DNA of 14,459 nt, taken from CAZFHZ01 sp964519015. GTDB lineage: Bacteria; Blakebacterota; Blakebacteria; Blakebacterales; CAYUVJ01. Where the stretch lies: NCBI GenBank assembly GCA_964519015.1, contig CAZFHZ010000083.1, positions 1 through 14,459 of the forward strand. Reading direction: 5' to 3'. Under the pieces are notes generated by a model. It saw nothing but the letters and a program-made list of their open reading frames with translations, searched no databases and was not told the DNA's origin. This document shows, one piece after another, positions 1-11,448 of the stretch (within the stretch, counting starts at the first letter, position 1; each line of letters begins with the position of its first letter). The position numbers and the translations under genes are program-made.

Positions 1-723
1 GCGGCGGACCGGGCCCGGCGGCGCCTGGGGGATTTCCTCGAACGGCTCGGTCCCCAGGCCCGGCCGTGGGTGGTCCGGGAACTCGAACCCGTTCCGCCGG
101 TGGACTGGGCGAACCAGTGGCGCTATCACTTCCCGCCGCTGCCGGTGGGGGATCGCCTGATCGTGGTCCCTCCCTGGAAGCGCTCGGCCGTGGAAGGACG
201 GCTGCCCATCGTGCTCCAGCCCGGGATGGCCTTCGGGACCGGACGGCACCCTTCCACCGTGATGGTGCTGGAAGCCCTGGAGCGGCTGGTGCCGCTGACC
301 CGCGGTCCCCTGCTCGATGTGGGCTGCGGTTCGGGCATCCTGGCCATCGGCGGGGTGCTGCTGGGCGCGCCGGCCGCGGTCGGGTTCGACTACGACCCGG
401 ACGCGGTCACCTCGGCCCGGCAGAACGTGGCCCTGAACGGCCTGACCGGACGGGTCCACCTCTTCCGCGCCCGCTTCCCCGAGACCGCCCTGCGCGCCCC
501 CTTCCCGCTGGTTATCGCCAACGTCTACTTCACCTTCTTCCGGCTGCACGCCGGGCGGCTCCTCGACCTGCTCGCTCCCGCCGGGCAGCTGCTCGCCTCC
601 GGACTGCAGGCACAGGAAGGGGAGGGGGAGGCGGTCCGCGCCCAGCTCGAGGGACTCGGACTTGAGGCGCACATCGCCGCCCAGCGGGAAGGCTGGGTGC
701 TGGTGGAGGCCCGCCGGCCGTGA
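1..723 (+). CDS. prmA: Ribosomal protein L11 methyltransferase PrmA (5' partial)
   Basis: S-adenosylmethionine-dependent methyltransferase that modifies ribosomal protein L11 in the cytosol. The frame is open from base 1, so the start lies upstream; 240 codons are visible and the missing part is probably a few tens of residues of the N-terminal L11-recognition domain. Family marks are the LQPGMAFGTGRHPST segment (PrmA usually reads FGTGTHPTT), the SAM-binding motif I LLDVGCGSGILAI, the acidic FDYDPDA after strand 2, and VIANVYF where the family usually has a VANIL-type motif IV. The C-terminus (REGWVLVEARRP) matches the usual PrmA end. The stop overlaps the rsmE start by 4 nt, so the two are probably co-translated; prmA next to rsmE is a common bacterial arrangement. 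The internal ATG at base 70 lies inside conserved sequence and is not the real start. Confidence 0.9.
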   Translation, partial: AADRARRRLGDFLERLGPQARPWVVRELEPVPPVDWANQWRYHFPPLPVGDRLIVVPPWKRSAVEGRLPIVLQPGMAFGTGRHPSTVMVLEALERLVPLTRGPLLDVGCGSGILAIGGVLLGAPAAVGFDYDPDAVTSARQNVALNGLTGRVHLFRARFPETALRAPFPLVIANVYFTFFRLHAGRLLDLLAPAGQLLASGLQAQEGEGEAVRAQLEGLGLEAHIAAQREGWVLVEARRP

Positions 724-1433
724 GCGAAGAGGTCTGCACCCTGGTCCCGGGACCCTTCCGGGTGGGCGAGCATCTCCGCCCCTCCCCGGAGGAGGCGCAC
801 CATCTGGTGCGGGCGCGCCGGCTCGGCCCGGGGGAGGAGGTGTGGGCCCTCTCCGGAGACGGGGAAGCGGCCCGCTGCCGGATCACCGCGACCACCCCGG
901 AGTGCGAACTGGAGGTCCTGGAGTGCCATCCCGAATGGCGGGAACCCCGGCGGCGGGTGACCCTCTATCCGGCCCTGGTGCGTCCCGTCCGGCTCGACCA
1001 GATGGTCGAACAGGGGACCGCCCTGGGGATGCATGCACTCCGGCCCCTGCTGACCGAACGGGTCGAGCGCACCGGAGTGAGGATCGACCGCTGGCGGCGG
1101 ATCGCCCGTGAAGCCGTCAAGCAATGCGGCCGCGCCCGCCTCCCCGAACTGGACGGGCCGCTCACCCTGGACGAACTGCTGGCCGCTCCGCCCGAGGTGC
1201 TGCTCCTGCTGGAGGCTTCGGCCCATCTGGGGCTGCGAGAGCTGGCCGCCGATCCCGTCCGGCTCGATGCGCAGGCCCACATCGGGGTGGTGATCGGGCC
1301 CGAGGGGGGACTGAGTCCTTCGGAGCGCGAACGGATCGTCGCGGCCGGGGCCATCGAGGTCGGGCTCGGGCCGCGACGACTGCGCAGTGAAACGGCCGCC
1401 CTGAGCGCCCTGGCCCTTCTGACGGCGGTCTGA
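720..1433 (+). CDS. rsmE: 16S rRNA (uracil1498-N3)-methyltransferase RsmE
   Basis: SPOUT-class methyltransferase that makes m3U1498 in the decoding region of 16S rRNA. The product is 237 residues, normal for the family. Residues 1-70 form the PUA-like RNA-binding part (EEAHHLVRARRLGPGEEVW). The catalytic domain shows the substrate-facing segment EQGTALGMHALRPLLTERV, then REAVKQCGRARLPEL, the knot motif IGPEGGLSPSERE (GPEGG at about residues 193-197), and the closing SAM-binding knot LGPRRLRSETAALSAL. All are diagnostic for RsmE. The start is the GTG at 720, which overlaps the prmA stop (GTGA). A GGAGG at 705-709 lies about 10 nt upstream and supports it. Nothing is odd about the sequence, and the identification is firm. 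Confidence 0.95.
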   Translation: MSEEVCTLVPGPFRVGEHLRPSPEEAHHLVRARRLGPGEEVWALSGDGEAARCRITATTPECELEVLECHPEWREPRRRVTLYPALVRPVRLDQMVEQGTALGMHALRPLLTERVERTGVRIDRWRRIAREAVKQCGRARLPELDGPLTLDELLAAPPEVLLLLEASAHLGLRELAADPVRLDAQAHIGVVIGPEGGLSPSERERIVAAGAIEVGLGPRRLRSETAALSALALLTAV

Positions 1434-1449
1434 GCCCGCAGATTGGGCT
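1433..1449 (+). terminator. Weak hairpin after rsmE
   Basis: AGCCC (1433-1437) can pair with GGGCT (1445-1449) around a 7-nt loop, extended only by wobble pairs. A clear T-tract does not follow, although a pyrimidine-rich stretch with TTCTTTT appears 15-30 nt downstream. It sits in the only sizeable gap between + strand genes (1434-1574), so some transcription boundary there is reasonable. As an intrinsic terminator it is weak. No convincing -35/-10 pair for yqeY was seen in the same gap. Confidence 0.2.
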
Positions 1450-1574
1450 TGCCGCCCCTCGCTTCTTCGGCCTTCTTTTCCCCTCGTTCCTCTGCGGCGC
1501 GGTTGCGGCCCGCCTCCGGACGCGTACGCCCCGACCTCGCCCGCAGACCCATCGACCCTGGCCCGGGAACGTCG

Positions 1575-2033
1575 ATGTCCCTACTCCTCCAGACCATCCA
1601 GGACGACCTGAAGAAGGCCCTCAAGGGAGGGGACCGCCCCCGGGTGGAGACCCTCCGTTACCTCCTCGCGCACCTCCAGAACGCCCGCATCGCCAAGCAG
1701 GCCGACCTGACCGACGAGGATGTGCTCGGGGTACTGGCCCGACAGGCCAAGACCCACCGTGAATCGATCGAGGCCTTCGGCCAGGGGGGACGGAGCGACC
1801 TGGTCGACAAGGAGAGTCGGGAACTGACCATCCTGGAGGGCTACCTGCCCGCCCAGCTCGACGAGGCAGGAGTACGGGAGCGCCTGCAGGCGCTCATCAC
1901 CCGGGAGAGCCTGAAGGGAGCGGCCGACCTGGGCCGCTTGATGAAGGTGGCCATGCCGGAGCTGCGGGGACAGGCCGACGGAGGCCTCGTCAGTCGGCTG
2001 GCCCGCGAGGAACTGGAACGCACCGGCGCTTGA
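1575..2033 (+). CDS. yqeY: YqeY family protein (GatB/YqeY domain)
   Basis: Small cytosolic protein of the YqeY family, related to the C-terminal tail domain of the GatB amidotransferase subunit. It is thought to act on tRNA or a tRNA-dependent process, but its exact role is not established. The product is 152 residues, the usual length. Family features are the N-terminal helix SLLLQTIQDDLKKALKGGD, the ETLRYLLAHLQNARI block, the LARQAKTHRESIEAF segment, LTILEGYLPAQLDE, and the closing LGRLMKVAMPEL helix followed by a G-rich turn. The frame is open back to a TTG at 1443, but those extra 44 residues are low-complexity and unlike the family, so ATG 1575 is chosen. In many genomes yqeY sits with rpsU beside dnaG and rpoD; here rpsU is absent and yqeY opens the run. 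The mutS2 start follows 13 nt after the stop. Confidence 0.9.
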   Translation: MSLLLQTIQDDLKKALKGGDRPRVETLRYLLAHLQNARIAKQADLTDEDVLGVLARQAKTHRESIEAFGQGGRSDLVDKESRELTILEGYLPAQLDEAGVRERLQALITRESLKGAADLGRLMKVAMPELRGQADGGLVSRLAREELERTGA

Positions 2034-2046
2034 TGCGGACACCCCG

Positions 2047-4422
2047 TTGAGCCTTTTCCATCTGGATCGTCTCGACTTCGGGCTGCTGCTCGAACGGATC
2101 GCCACCGGCTGCTACACCCCCCGGGGTCGACGCCACCTGGTCGGCCTGCAGCCGGCTCCCGATCTCCCCTCCCTGGAGCGCCGCCAGGCGGTGGCGGCCG
2201 AACTCGCCCGCCTGGGAGGGGGGGAAGACCGGATCCCCCTGGAGATCCTCCCCGAGGTGGATCCCCTGATCATCCTGCTGGCGCACCCAGGGACCCGGCT
2301 GGACGGACCACAGTTGTGGGACCTGCGTAGCGTCCTGCACAGCCTGGAGGTCCTCTCCGCCTGGCTCGGCCGCAGCGGCCGCGGCCGCCTGGAGGCCTTC
2401 CTCGCTTATCACGGTGCGCCGGCCCGCTACCGGGAGGAGGTGGGCGCCCTGGAGGCCGCCCTGGCCCCCGGCGGAGAGGTGCGCGACGAGGCCAGTCCCG
2501 AGCTGGCCCGGTTGCGCCGCCGGCTGCGCGGTCTCGAGGAGAAGTGGCGGGCGCGGGCGCAGGAACTGGCCGCCGCCTGGCACGCCGAGGGGCTGGCCCA
2601 GGAAGCGGAACCCACCCTGCGCCAGGGGCGCTTCGTGGTGGCGGTGCGGGCCGAGCAGCGCGCCCGCGTGCCCGGCGTGGCGGTGGACCGCTCCCGGACC
2701 GGACAGACTTTCTTCATCGAACCGCTCGAACTCTCCGACCTCTTCCTCGAACTGCGGGAGACCCTCGAGCTGGAAGAGCAGGAGGTGGCGCGCATCCTGG
2801 CCGGGTTGACCTCCCTCTGCGCCGTCCGGGCCGGAGAACTCGATGCCGACCTCGACCGGCTGGCCGTCCTCGACGCCGCCCAGGCCGCGGCCGGGTTCGA
2901 GGAGGCCGGGCCGCTGAGCCTGCCCGAGGTGGACGCGGCGGGAGAGCTGCGCCTGCTTCTGGCCCGGCACCCGCTGCTGGGCGGACGGCTGAGCTGGCGC
3001 CGGGTGGTCCCCCTCACCCTCGAACTGGATACCGCCCGTCGCACCCTGGTCATCTCCGGTCCCAACAGCGGGGGGAAGACGGTTGCCCTCCAGACGGTCG
3101 GTCTCTGCGCCGCCCTGGCCTTGTGCGGCCTGCCCATCCCGGCTGCCGAGGGGAGCCGTCTCCCCTTCCTGTCGGCCGTGCTGGTGGACATCGGCGACGA
3201 ACAGTCGCTGGAGGCCGACCTTTCCACCTTCACCGCCCACGTCCAGCGACTGAAGGCCATGCTCGCCCCGCAGGAGGGAGCCAAGCTCTGCCTCATCGAC
3301 GAGGCGGGGGCCGGGACCGACCCGGCCCAGGGGGCGGCCCTGGCCATCGCCGTGCTTGCCTCGCTCACCGCCGATGGGGCCTGGACGGTCTGCACCACCC
3401 ACAACGGACGCATCAAGGAAGTGGCCGCGGCCACGCCGGGCATGCTCAACGGCAGTATGGTCTTCTCCAACCAGAGCCTGACCCCCACCTACGAGTTCCA
3501 TCCCGGTACGCCGGGCCGCTCCTTCGCCTTCGAAATCGCTCTGCGGGCCGGGCTGCCGGAGGAGGTGGTGAGCCGGGCGCGGGAACTGCTCGATCCGGCG
3601 GCGCGACGTCTGGACGAGGTGCTCTCCGATTCGGAGGAGCGGCTCGAGGCGCTCCGCCGCCGGCAGCAGGAGACGGAGATCGAACATCGGCGTGCGCTCG
3701 CCGAGCACCAGCGCTGGCAGAAGCTGGCCGACGAACTCGCCGCGGATGCCGCCCGGCGGCGCGCTCAGGCGGCCCGGGAGACCGAGTCGCTGGTCATCCA
3801 GGCCCGTCGCCGGATCGAGGAGGCGGTCCGGCTGATCCGGGAGGAGCAGGCCTCCCGCGGTTCGATCCGCCGGGCCCGGCAGGCCCTGCAGGAGGTTGCC
3901 GCCGAGAATGAGGCGCTGGTCCCGGCGGTCCCGGCGGCCGCACCCGGATGGTCCCCCACTACCGGGGAACGGGTCTGGATCCGACCGCTGGAACGGGCCG
4001 CGGTGGTGCAGTCGGTCTCGGGGCGGCGGGTCCGGGTCGAGAGCAGCGGACTCTCGCTCGAGGTGGGGCCCGGTGACCTGCGTCCGCTCACCGAGCGGGA
4101 GCGGGAGAGGGAGAACGGACCCGCCCCGCCCCGCCGCACGTGGGGGGTGCATCTCCCGATCATGTCGTTCCCCCAAAGAATCGTGCTGATCGTTGGCCGG
4201 GCCGAGCTGGCCCGGCAGCGACTGGAGAAGTTCCTCGACGACGCGCTGCTGGCCGGCGTAAGCGACGTGCGCATCGTCCACGGGGTGGGGGGGGGCGTGC
4301 TCCGGCGGGTGGTGGAGGAAGTGGTGGCGGCCCATCCCGAGGTGGCCGAGTTCGGCCTCGACCGGGAGAGTCCCGGTGGATACGGGGTCACCCTGGTCCG
4401 CTTCCGGGGCGGCGAGCCATGA
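2047..4422 (+). CDS. mutS2: MutS2 family ATPase with C-terminal Smr domain
   Basis: MutS2 proteins are DNA- or ribosome-associated ATPases linked to recombination control and, in Bacillus, to rescue of collided ribosomes. The product is 791 residues, normal length. Order: N-terminal core and clamp region (1-330), Walker A GPNSGGKT (about 338-345), Walker B CLIDEAGAGTDP (about 416-427; usually DELGAGTDP), the CTTHNGRIKEVA switch, the FEIALRAGLPEEVVSRARE segment, an Arg/Glu-rich coiled coil (about 515-620), a KOW-like linker GERVWIRPLERAAVV, and the Smr domain (about 712-790). Smr keeps FLDDALLAGVSDVRIVHG and HGVGGG (745-750). Where the family has LDLR or LDLH this protein reads LIVGR (714-718), so the acidic residue is lost and nuclease activity is doubtful. 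The start is taken as TTG 2047; no ATG or GTG is available in frame nearby and the ribosome-binding site is weak. The stop overlaps the dnaG start. Confidence 0.93.
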   Translation: MSLFHLDRLDFGLLLERIATGCYTPRGRRHLVGLQPAPDLPSLERRQAVAAELARLGGGEDRIPLEILPEVDPLIILLAHPGTRLDGPQLWDLRSVLHSLEVLSAWLGRSGRGRLEAFLAYHGAPARYREEVGALEAALAPGGEVRDEASPELARLRRRLRGLEEKWRARAQELAAAWHAEGLAQEAEPTLRQGRFVVAVRAEQRARVPGVAVDRSRTGQTFFIEPLELSDLFLELRETLELEEQEVARILAGLTSLCAVRAGELDADLDRLAVLDAAQAAAGFEEAGPLSLPEVDAAGELRLLLARHPLLGGRLSWRRVVPLTLELDTARRTLVISGPNSGGKTVALQTVGLCAALALCGLPIPAAEGSRLPFLSAVLVDIGDEQSLEADLSTFTAHVQRLKAMLAPQEGAKLCLIDEAGAGTDPAQGAALAIAVLASLTADGAWTVCTTHNGRIKEVAAATPGMLNGSMVFSNQSLTPTYEFHPGTPGRSFAFEIALRAGLPEEVVSRARELLDPAARRLDEVLSDSEERLEALRRRQQETEIEHRRALAEHQRWQKLADELAADAARRRAQAARETESLVIQARRRIEEAVRLIREEQASRGSIRRARQALQEVAAENEALVPAVPAAAPGWSPTTGERVWIRPLERAAVVQSVSGRRVRVESSGLSLEVGPGDLRPLTERERERENGPAPPRRTWGVHLPIMSFPQRIVLIVGRAELARQRLEKFLDDALLAGVSDVRIVHGVGGGVLRRVVEEVVAAHPEVAEFGLDRESPGGYGVTLVRFRGGEP

Positions 4423-6148
4423 GGTTCGACGACCGTTTCCTGGAGGAGGTCCGCGCCGCCACCGACATCCTCGAGGTGATCGGCCCCTACGTGAAACTGA
4501 AGCGGAGAGGGCAGAACTGGTTCGGGCTCTGTCCCTTCCACAACGAGAAGACTCCTTCCTTCTCGGTCAATCCGGGCCGTGGGTTCTACTACTGCTTCGG
4601 CTGCGGGGCGGGGGGGGATGTGGTGACCTTCCTGATCGAGCACGTCGGGATGGAGTTTGCCGAGGCCGTGGAGGAACTGGCCAACCGGGCGGGCATCCCC
4701 ATCCCTCGGCGTACCTCCGATCCCGACGCCGGCAAGCGCGATCGCTTGCGGGATGCGCTCGAGGCGGCCGCCCGCTTCTACCAGGCCCAGCTCAAGGGAG
4801 GTGCCGGCAAGGACGCGGTAGCCTACCTCAAGGGACGAGGCATCGACGGCCAGACGGCCAAGTCCTTCCGACTGGGCTACGCCCCGCACGGCTGGGAGGA
4901 ACTGACCCGCCACCTGCAGGAGCAGGGCTTCCCGGAGGAGGTGCTCCGGCAGGCCGGCCTGGTCAAGCGCCGTGAGGGAGGCGGTCACTACGACGTCTTC
5001 CGCGACCGGCTGGTCTTTCCCTTCCTCGACCGGCGCGGCCATGTGATCGGATTCGGGGCCCGCCTGCTCTCCGACGATGCCGAGGGACCGAAGTACCTCA
5101 ACTCCCCGGAGACCCCCCTCTACCAGAAGGGACATGTACTCTACGGGCTCCCGCAGGCGGTCGAGACGATGCTGCGGGAGGAGCGGGCCGTACTGGTCGA
5201 GGGCTACTTCGACGTGCTCAGCCTGCACCAGGCGGGGATCGCCGGGGCGGTGGCCGCCAGCGGTACCGCCTTCACCGACCGGCAGGCGCAGCTGCTCAAG
5301 CGGCTGGTCCGCCGGGTCGTGCTGGTCTTCGATGCCGATGCGGCGGGGGTGAAGGCGGCCGGTCGCTCCTTCGCCAGCCTGGCCCGTGAGGGGCTCGATA
5401 TCTCCTTCGTGCCGATGCCCTCCGGGGAGGATCCCGACACCATGGTGCGGAGCGAGGGCCCGGAGGCCTTCCGCTCCCGCCTGCAACATGCCGAGGGCCT
5501 CGTCTCCTTCTATCTGGGCCGGCTCGACCCGCCCATCGAGCAGCTCCCGATCGGTGCTCGGGCCGACGCCGTCCGCGGCCTGCTGGAACTGCTGGCCGCC
5601 GATGCTGACACCCTGCGCCGTGAGATGAACCTGGAACTGCTGGCCGGTCGGATCGGCCTGGACGCGGGTGTGCTGCGCCGGGAACTGGACCGGCTCGCCG
5701 CCCAGCAGGTGTCGGTCCCGTCCGGGAGCCCCTCGCGCGCCATCCCGTCCCCCCTGGGACGGCTCGAAGCGGGCATCCTTCGGCTGCTGCTGGTGGACGG
5801 AGCGGCCCGGGAACGACTGATGGACGAGCTGGAGCCGGACGACTTCCGCGATCCGCGGGCACGTGCCCTCTTCGACGCCATCGGCCGTCAGGGGGGAGCG
5901 GGGGGCGCACCGGACACCGGCCAACTCATGGACCGGCTGGACACCGGCGGGCGGGGCCTGCTGGCCGGGCTGCTCGCCCGGGAGGAAGGGGATGAGGAGG
6001 GCACGCCGGAGGAACTCCTCAAAGCGATCGCCGGACGCCGGGTGAAGGAACGCCGGCGCCACCTGAGAGACTCGATCGAACAGGCGCGCCGGGCAGGGGA
6101 TGAAGAGACCCTGGCCCGCTTGCTCAAGGAATACCAGGAGATGCGGTT

Positions 6149-6152
<4 letters not shown>
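4419..6152 (+). CDS. dnaG: DNA primase DnaG
   Basis: Primase that lays down RNA primers for chromosome replication at the fork, recruited by the replicative helicase. The product is 577 residues, within the family range. The N-terminal zinc-binding domain has ligands C38, H41, C59 and C62 (CPFHNEKTPSF and YYCFGCGAGGDV). The RNA polymerase core carries FRDRLVFPFLDRRGHVIGFG and PKYLNSPETPLYQKG. The TOPRIM fold has EGYFD (261-265) and FDADAAG with D305 and D307, the metal-binding acids. The C-terminal third is the less conserved helicase-binding region, ending in a helical ERRRHLRDSIEQARR segment. The ATG at 4419 overlaps the mutS2 stop and starts directly at the conserved MRFDDRFLEEVRAATDILEVI block; longer in-frame extensions run through the mutS2 Smr region and are shadow. 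A G8 tract at 4610-4617 encodes the zinc-finger glycines. Confidence 0.97.
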
Positions 6153-8016
<1,864 letters not shown>

Positions 8017-8020
<4 letters not shown>

Positions 8021-11000
8021 GGATGCGCCCGCTTCCCGGCATCCGGGCCGCCGCCTGTGCGGTCGGCATCCTGCTGGTGGTCGCGTCGGCCCCGGTGGTC
8101 CGCGCCTCGGGGCCGCACGGCAGTGACCGGGCCCGGCCGACGGTGGTCCTGGACGCCCTCCAGGCCGAACGGGACCGCGCCTTTGGTGGCCTGGCCGGGG
8201 TCGGGCCGGCCCCCCTCTACTACCTCGCCTACGCCCTGACCGACGAGTGTGAGACGCTGCTGGAGGCCGTCCCCGGCGCCCTGGCCCACGAATCGAGTCG
8301 CCGCGACCGCTGGATCGATGTCGACCTGAGGGTGGGCGCCCCCGACTTCGACAACACCCGGGAATCCCGGACCCTGGGTGCCACCACCTGGCAGGATCGG
8401 GTCCGGGCTCCCCTCGACGACGACCCGCTGGCGCTGCGGAGCGCCCTCTGGGACCGCACCGAGCGGGTCTGGCGCCAGGCCCAGGAACGCTACGCCAACC
8501 TGCGCAGTGAGGTGCAGATGGCCGCTCCCCGGGGGGATGCCTCGGCCGATTTCAGCGCCGCCGAACCGGTCCGATTGGAAGCTCCCCTGGCCGGGCTGGA
8601 TCCCGACCTGGCGGCCTGGCGGGCCAGGCTGGTCCGTCACGCCTCCCTCTTCCTGGACCACCCACAGCTGGTTGGTGCCCGGGTCGACCTGGCGGTTTCC
8701 ACTACCGACCGCTACCTGGTGGATACCGGTGGCACCCGGGTGGTCACCTCGGCCCCCTCGGTCCGTCTCTCGGTCTACGCCGAGACCAAGGCCGAGGACG
8801 GGATGGTACTCTACCTGGCCGAGGTCTGGGACCGCTCCGAGCCGTCCGGACTGCCCGGTGAAGCCGAGGTGGACACCGTCATCCGCCGTCTGATCGCCGA
8901 CCTGGAGGCCCTCCGGACCGCCCCGGTCACCGAGCCGTACACCGGACCGGCCATCCTGCTGAACCGGGCGGCCGGGGTCTTCATCCACGAGATCTTCGGT
9001 CATCGGGTCGAGGGGCACCGCCAGAAGAGCGAGGAAGAGGGGCAGACCTACACGGCCAAGATCGGGGAACGGGTCATGCCCCCCTTCCTGGACGTCTTCG
9101 ACGACCCCACCCTGACGGTCTATGCCGGCGAGGACCTCAAAGGCCACTACGAAGTGGACGACGAGGGGGTCCGGCCCGAGCGGGTAGACCTGGTCAGGCA
9201 GGGGGTTCTCCGGGCCTTCCTGATGTCGCGCAGCCCGATCGCCGCCCAGTCCACCAGCAACGGACACGGCCGGCGGGAGACCGGTTACAGGCCCGTCGCC
9301 CGGCAGGGCAACCTGATCGTGCAAAGCTCGAAGTCCGTCTCGTATGCTAAGCTCAGACAGCAACTTATAGACCTCGTCAAAAAGCAGAAAAAACCCTACG
9401 GCCTGATCTTCGCGGACATCTCGGGAGGCTTCACCTTGACCGGGCGGAGCCTCCCCCAGAGCTTCAAAGTCGAGCCGCTGCTGGTCTGGCGGGTCTACCC
9501 CGATGGTCGGCCCGACGAACTGGTCCGGGGGGTGGACCTGGTCGGCACCCCGCTGACCAGCCTGAGCCGGATCGTGGCCGCCGGGGACGACCCGGCCGTC
9601 TTCGACGGGTGGTGTGGGGCCGAGTCGGGGCAAGTGCCGGTTTCGGCAGCCGCCCCCTCCCTGCTGGTCTCCGAGATCGAAGTGGAGAAGCGGCGTACCT
9701 CCCCGCTGGCCGGACCGCTCCTGGAGCCCCCGCCGCATATCCGACCCGGGTCGGAAGGGGATGACCCGGTCCTGGCCGCCATGGAGGACGAACTGACCCG
9801 TTCCATGGACGAACTGTCTCTCCCTGAGGGCGACCGGCCGTACCACTTGCGGTATACTGTGCTGGACCGGGACGCCTGGATCCTCCGGGCCTATTTCGGT
9901 GCTCTGACCATCGACCGGCCGGATCGGGACCGGACGCTGACCGCCGAACTGAGGGTGGGGGATCCCCGGGTCGACAACACCCGCTTCGTCACCCTCAACC
10001 GTGGACCCTGGCGGCCCGAACAGGAAGACCTCCCGGTGGCGGCCGATTACGGATCGGTGCGCCGGGGGCTCTGGCAGGCCACCGACCGGGCCTTCAAGGA
10101 CGCCGTCGCCCGCCTGGCCGCCAAACGCAGCTGGCTGCGCCAGTCGGCTCCCAAGGACCGGCCACCGGATTTCTCGGCCGCCACCCCCCTCCGCGCGGTC
10201 GAGCCCGGCCCGCCCTCCGGGCTGGACCGCGACCTCTGGCGCGAGCGCCTGCGGGCGGTCACCGCCCGTTTCCGGGACGATCCCCTGGTCGGAGAGGCCC
10301 AGGCTCAGCTCCAGAGCGATGCTTCGATCCGGCGCATGATCGACAGCGACGGCGGGCTGGTGCGGGCGCCCCGGGTCCTGTTCGAACTGGTCCTCTCGGT
10401 CCGGGGACGGGCCTCCGACGGCAGCCCCCAGGTCGTCTACCGGCTCTGGCGGACCCCGGACCCGGCCCAGCTGCCCGACGAGGTGACGCTGGCCGCCACG
10501 GCCGACACGCTGCAGGAGGAACTCCATACCCTGCTGGACGCCCCGGAAGGGGAACCCTACATCGGTCCGCTCCTGCTGACCGGGGAGGCCGCGGGCGCCT
10601 TCCTGGCCCAGGTCCTGGCGGCCGGACTGGCCAACCCGCGCGGACCCGAGTTCGAGGAAGAGACCTTCGCCCGATTCTTCGACGATGCCGGTACGCTCAG
10701 TCAGCGTTTGAACCGGCGCGTGCTCCCCGAGGACGTCCAGGTGCGGGACGACCCGCTCCTGGAGCGCTGGGAAGGCCGGAGCCTGCTGGGTCATTATGCC
10801 GTGGATGAAGAAGGGATCCCGGCCGTCCCACTGGAGGTGGTCACCGACGGCTGGCTGCGCAACCTGCCCATGAGCCGTACCCCGACCCGAGAGCGGACGG
10901 GTTCCAACGGACATGGCCGAGCCGCCTTTGGGTTGCCGGTGCTGGGCAAGCCCTCCAACCTGCTGGTGTCCAGCACGGCACCGCAGAGCGATGAAGGGAT

Positions 11001-11448
11001 GCGGGCATTGCTTCACGGACTGGCCGAACGCTCCCAGCTCCCCTACGTACTGGTGGCCGAACGCCTGCACGACCCGATCGTCCAGGGCCGCTTCGACCGG
11101 GAGGGGCTGGTGCAGCAGCGGCTCGAGGACAGCCCGGCGGCCAATCCGATGGTCGTACGCCGCCTCTGGCTTGACGGACGGGTCGAGATGGTGAGGGGCT
11201 ATCGCTTCGAAGGCGTGGACGCGCGCACCTTGCGCGATATTGCGGCGCTCGGGGAGAATCCGCACCTGGTACAGGCTCTGCTCGACGGAGCCACGGGGGA
11301 TGGGGTGCCGATCAGCGTGATCGCCCCCGACCTGCTGCTGGAAGAAGTGACGCTTACCCCCATGGGCGGCCGCCGGCCGGTCCTGCTCCCGCTGGGACGG
11401 CCGTTGCCCGTGAATGGAACGGAACGAGGAAGGAGCGGTACGTGGTGA
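8017..11448 (+). CDS. Secreted tandem TldD/PmbA-type protein: active metallopeptidase unit fused to a ligand-less unit
   Basis: Encodes 1143 residues, over twice the length of a single TldD (about 480). Residues 1-31 look like a signal peptide (MRMRPLPGIR, hydrophobic AVGILLVVA, likely cut near VRAS), so the protein is probably exported, unlike cytosolic E. coli TldD/TldE. Unit 1 (about 40-590) has HEIFGH (H324, E325, H329) and WCGAESGQVPV with C533; in E. coli TldD two histidines and one cysteine hold the metal. Unit 2 (about 590-1140) repeats the same order: LRVGAPDFDNTR versus LRVGDPRVDNTR, DFSAAEPVR versus DFSAATPLR, EPYTGP versus EPYIGP, LKGHYEVDDEG versus LLGHYAVDEEG, SNGHGR in both. 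Its catalytic site reads FLAQVLAAGL (A864, Q865, A869) and D1090 replaces the cysteine, so it cannot bind metal the same way. The substrate is unknown. It is translationally coupled to rpoD (ATGA) and overlaps the nfuA start. Confidence 0.88.
11426..11435 (+). promoter_or_regulatory. Strong Shine-Dalgarno for nfuA
   Basis: GAGGAAGGAG lies inside the last codons of the tandem TldD-like gene. It sits 6 nt before GTG 11442 and 9 nt before GTG 11445, so both starts are possible and the two products differ by one residue. It is the clearest ribosome-binding site in the + strand operon. Confidence 0.7.

Noticed and set aside
1443..1574. N-terminal extension of YqeY from TTG 1443
   Set aside because: The extra residues are low-complexity and absent from the family, while ATG 1575 gives the normal length.
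1990..6062. Very long minus-strand open frames opposite mutS2, dnaG and yqeY
   Set aside because: They are Gly/Pro/Gln/Arg-rich readings of the antisense of strongly coding GC-rich genes, with no domain motifs.
9385..9396. A-rich run resembling a -1 frameshift slippery site (AAAAAAC)
   Set aside because: The six As fill two whole codons (AAA AAA CCC), so the heptamer is not in the X XXY YYZ phase needed. The downstream frame continues normally through the rest of unit 1.
9853..9858. TATACT resembling a -10 box inside the TldD-like gene, near the start of unit 2
   Set aside because: No -35-like hexamer stands 16-18 nt upstream, and unit 2 has no separate start or ribosome-binding site there.
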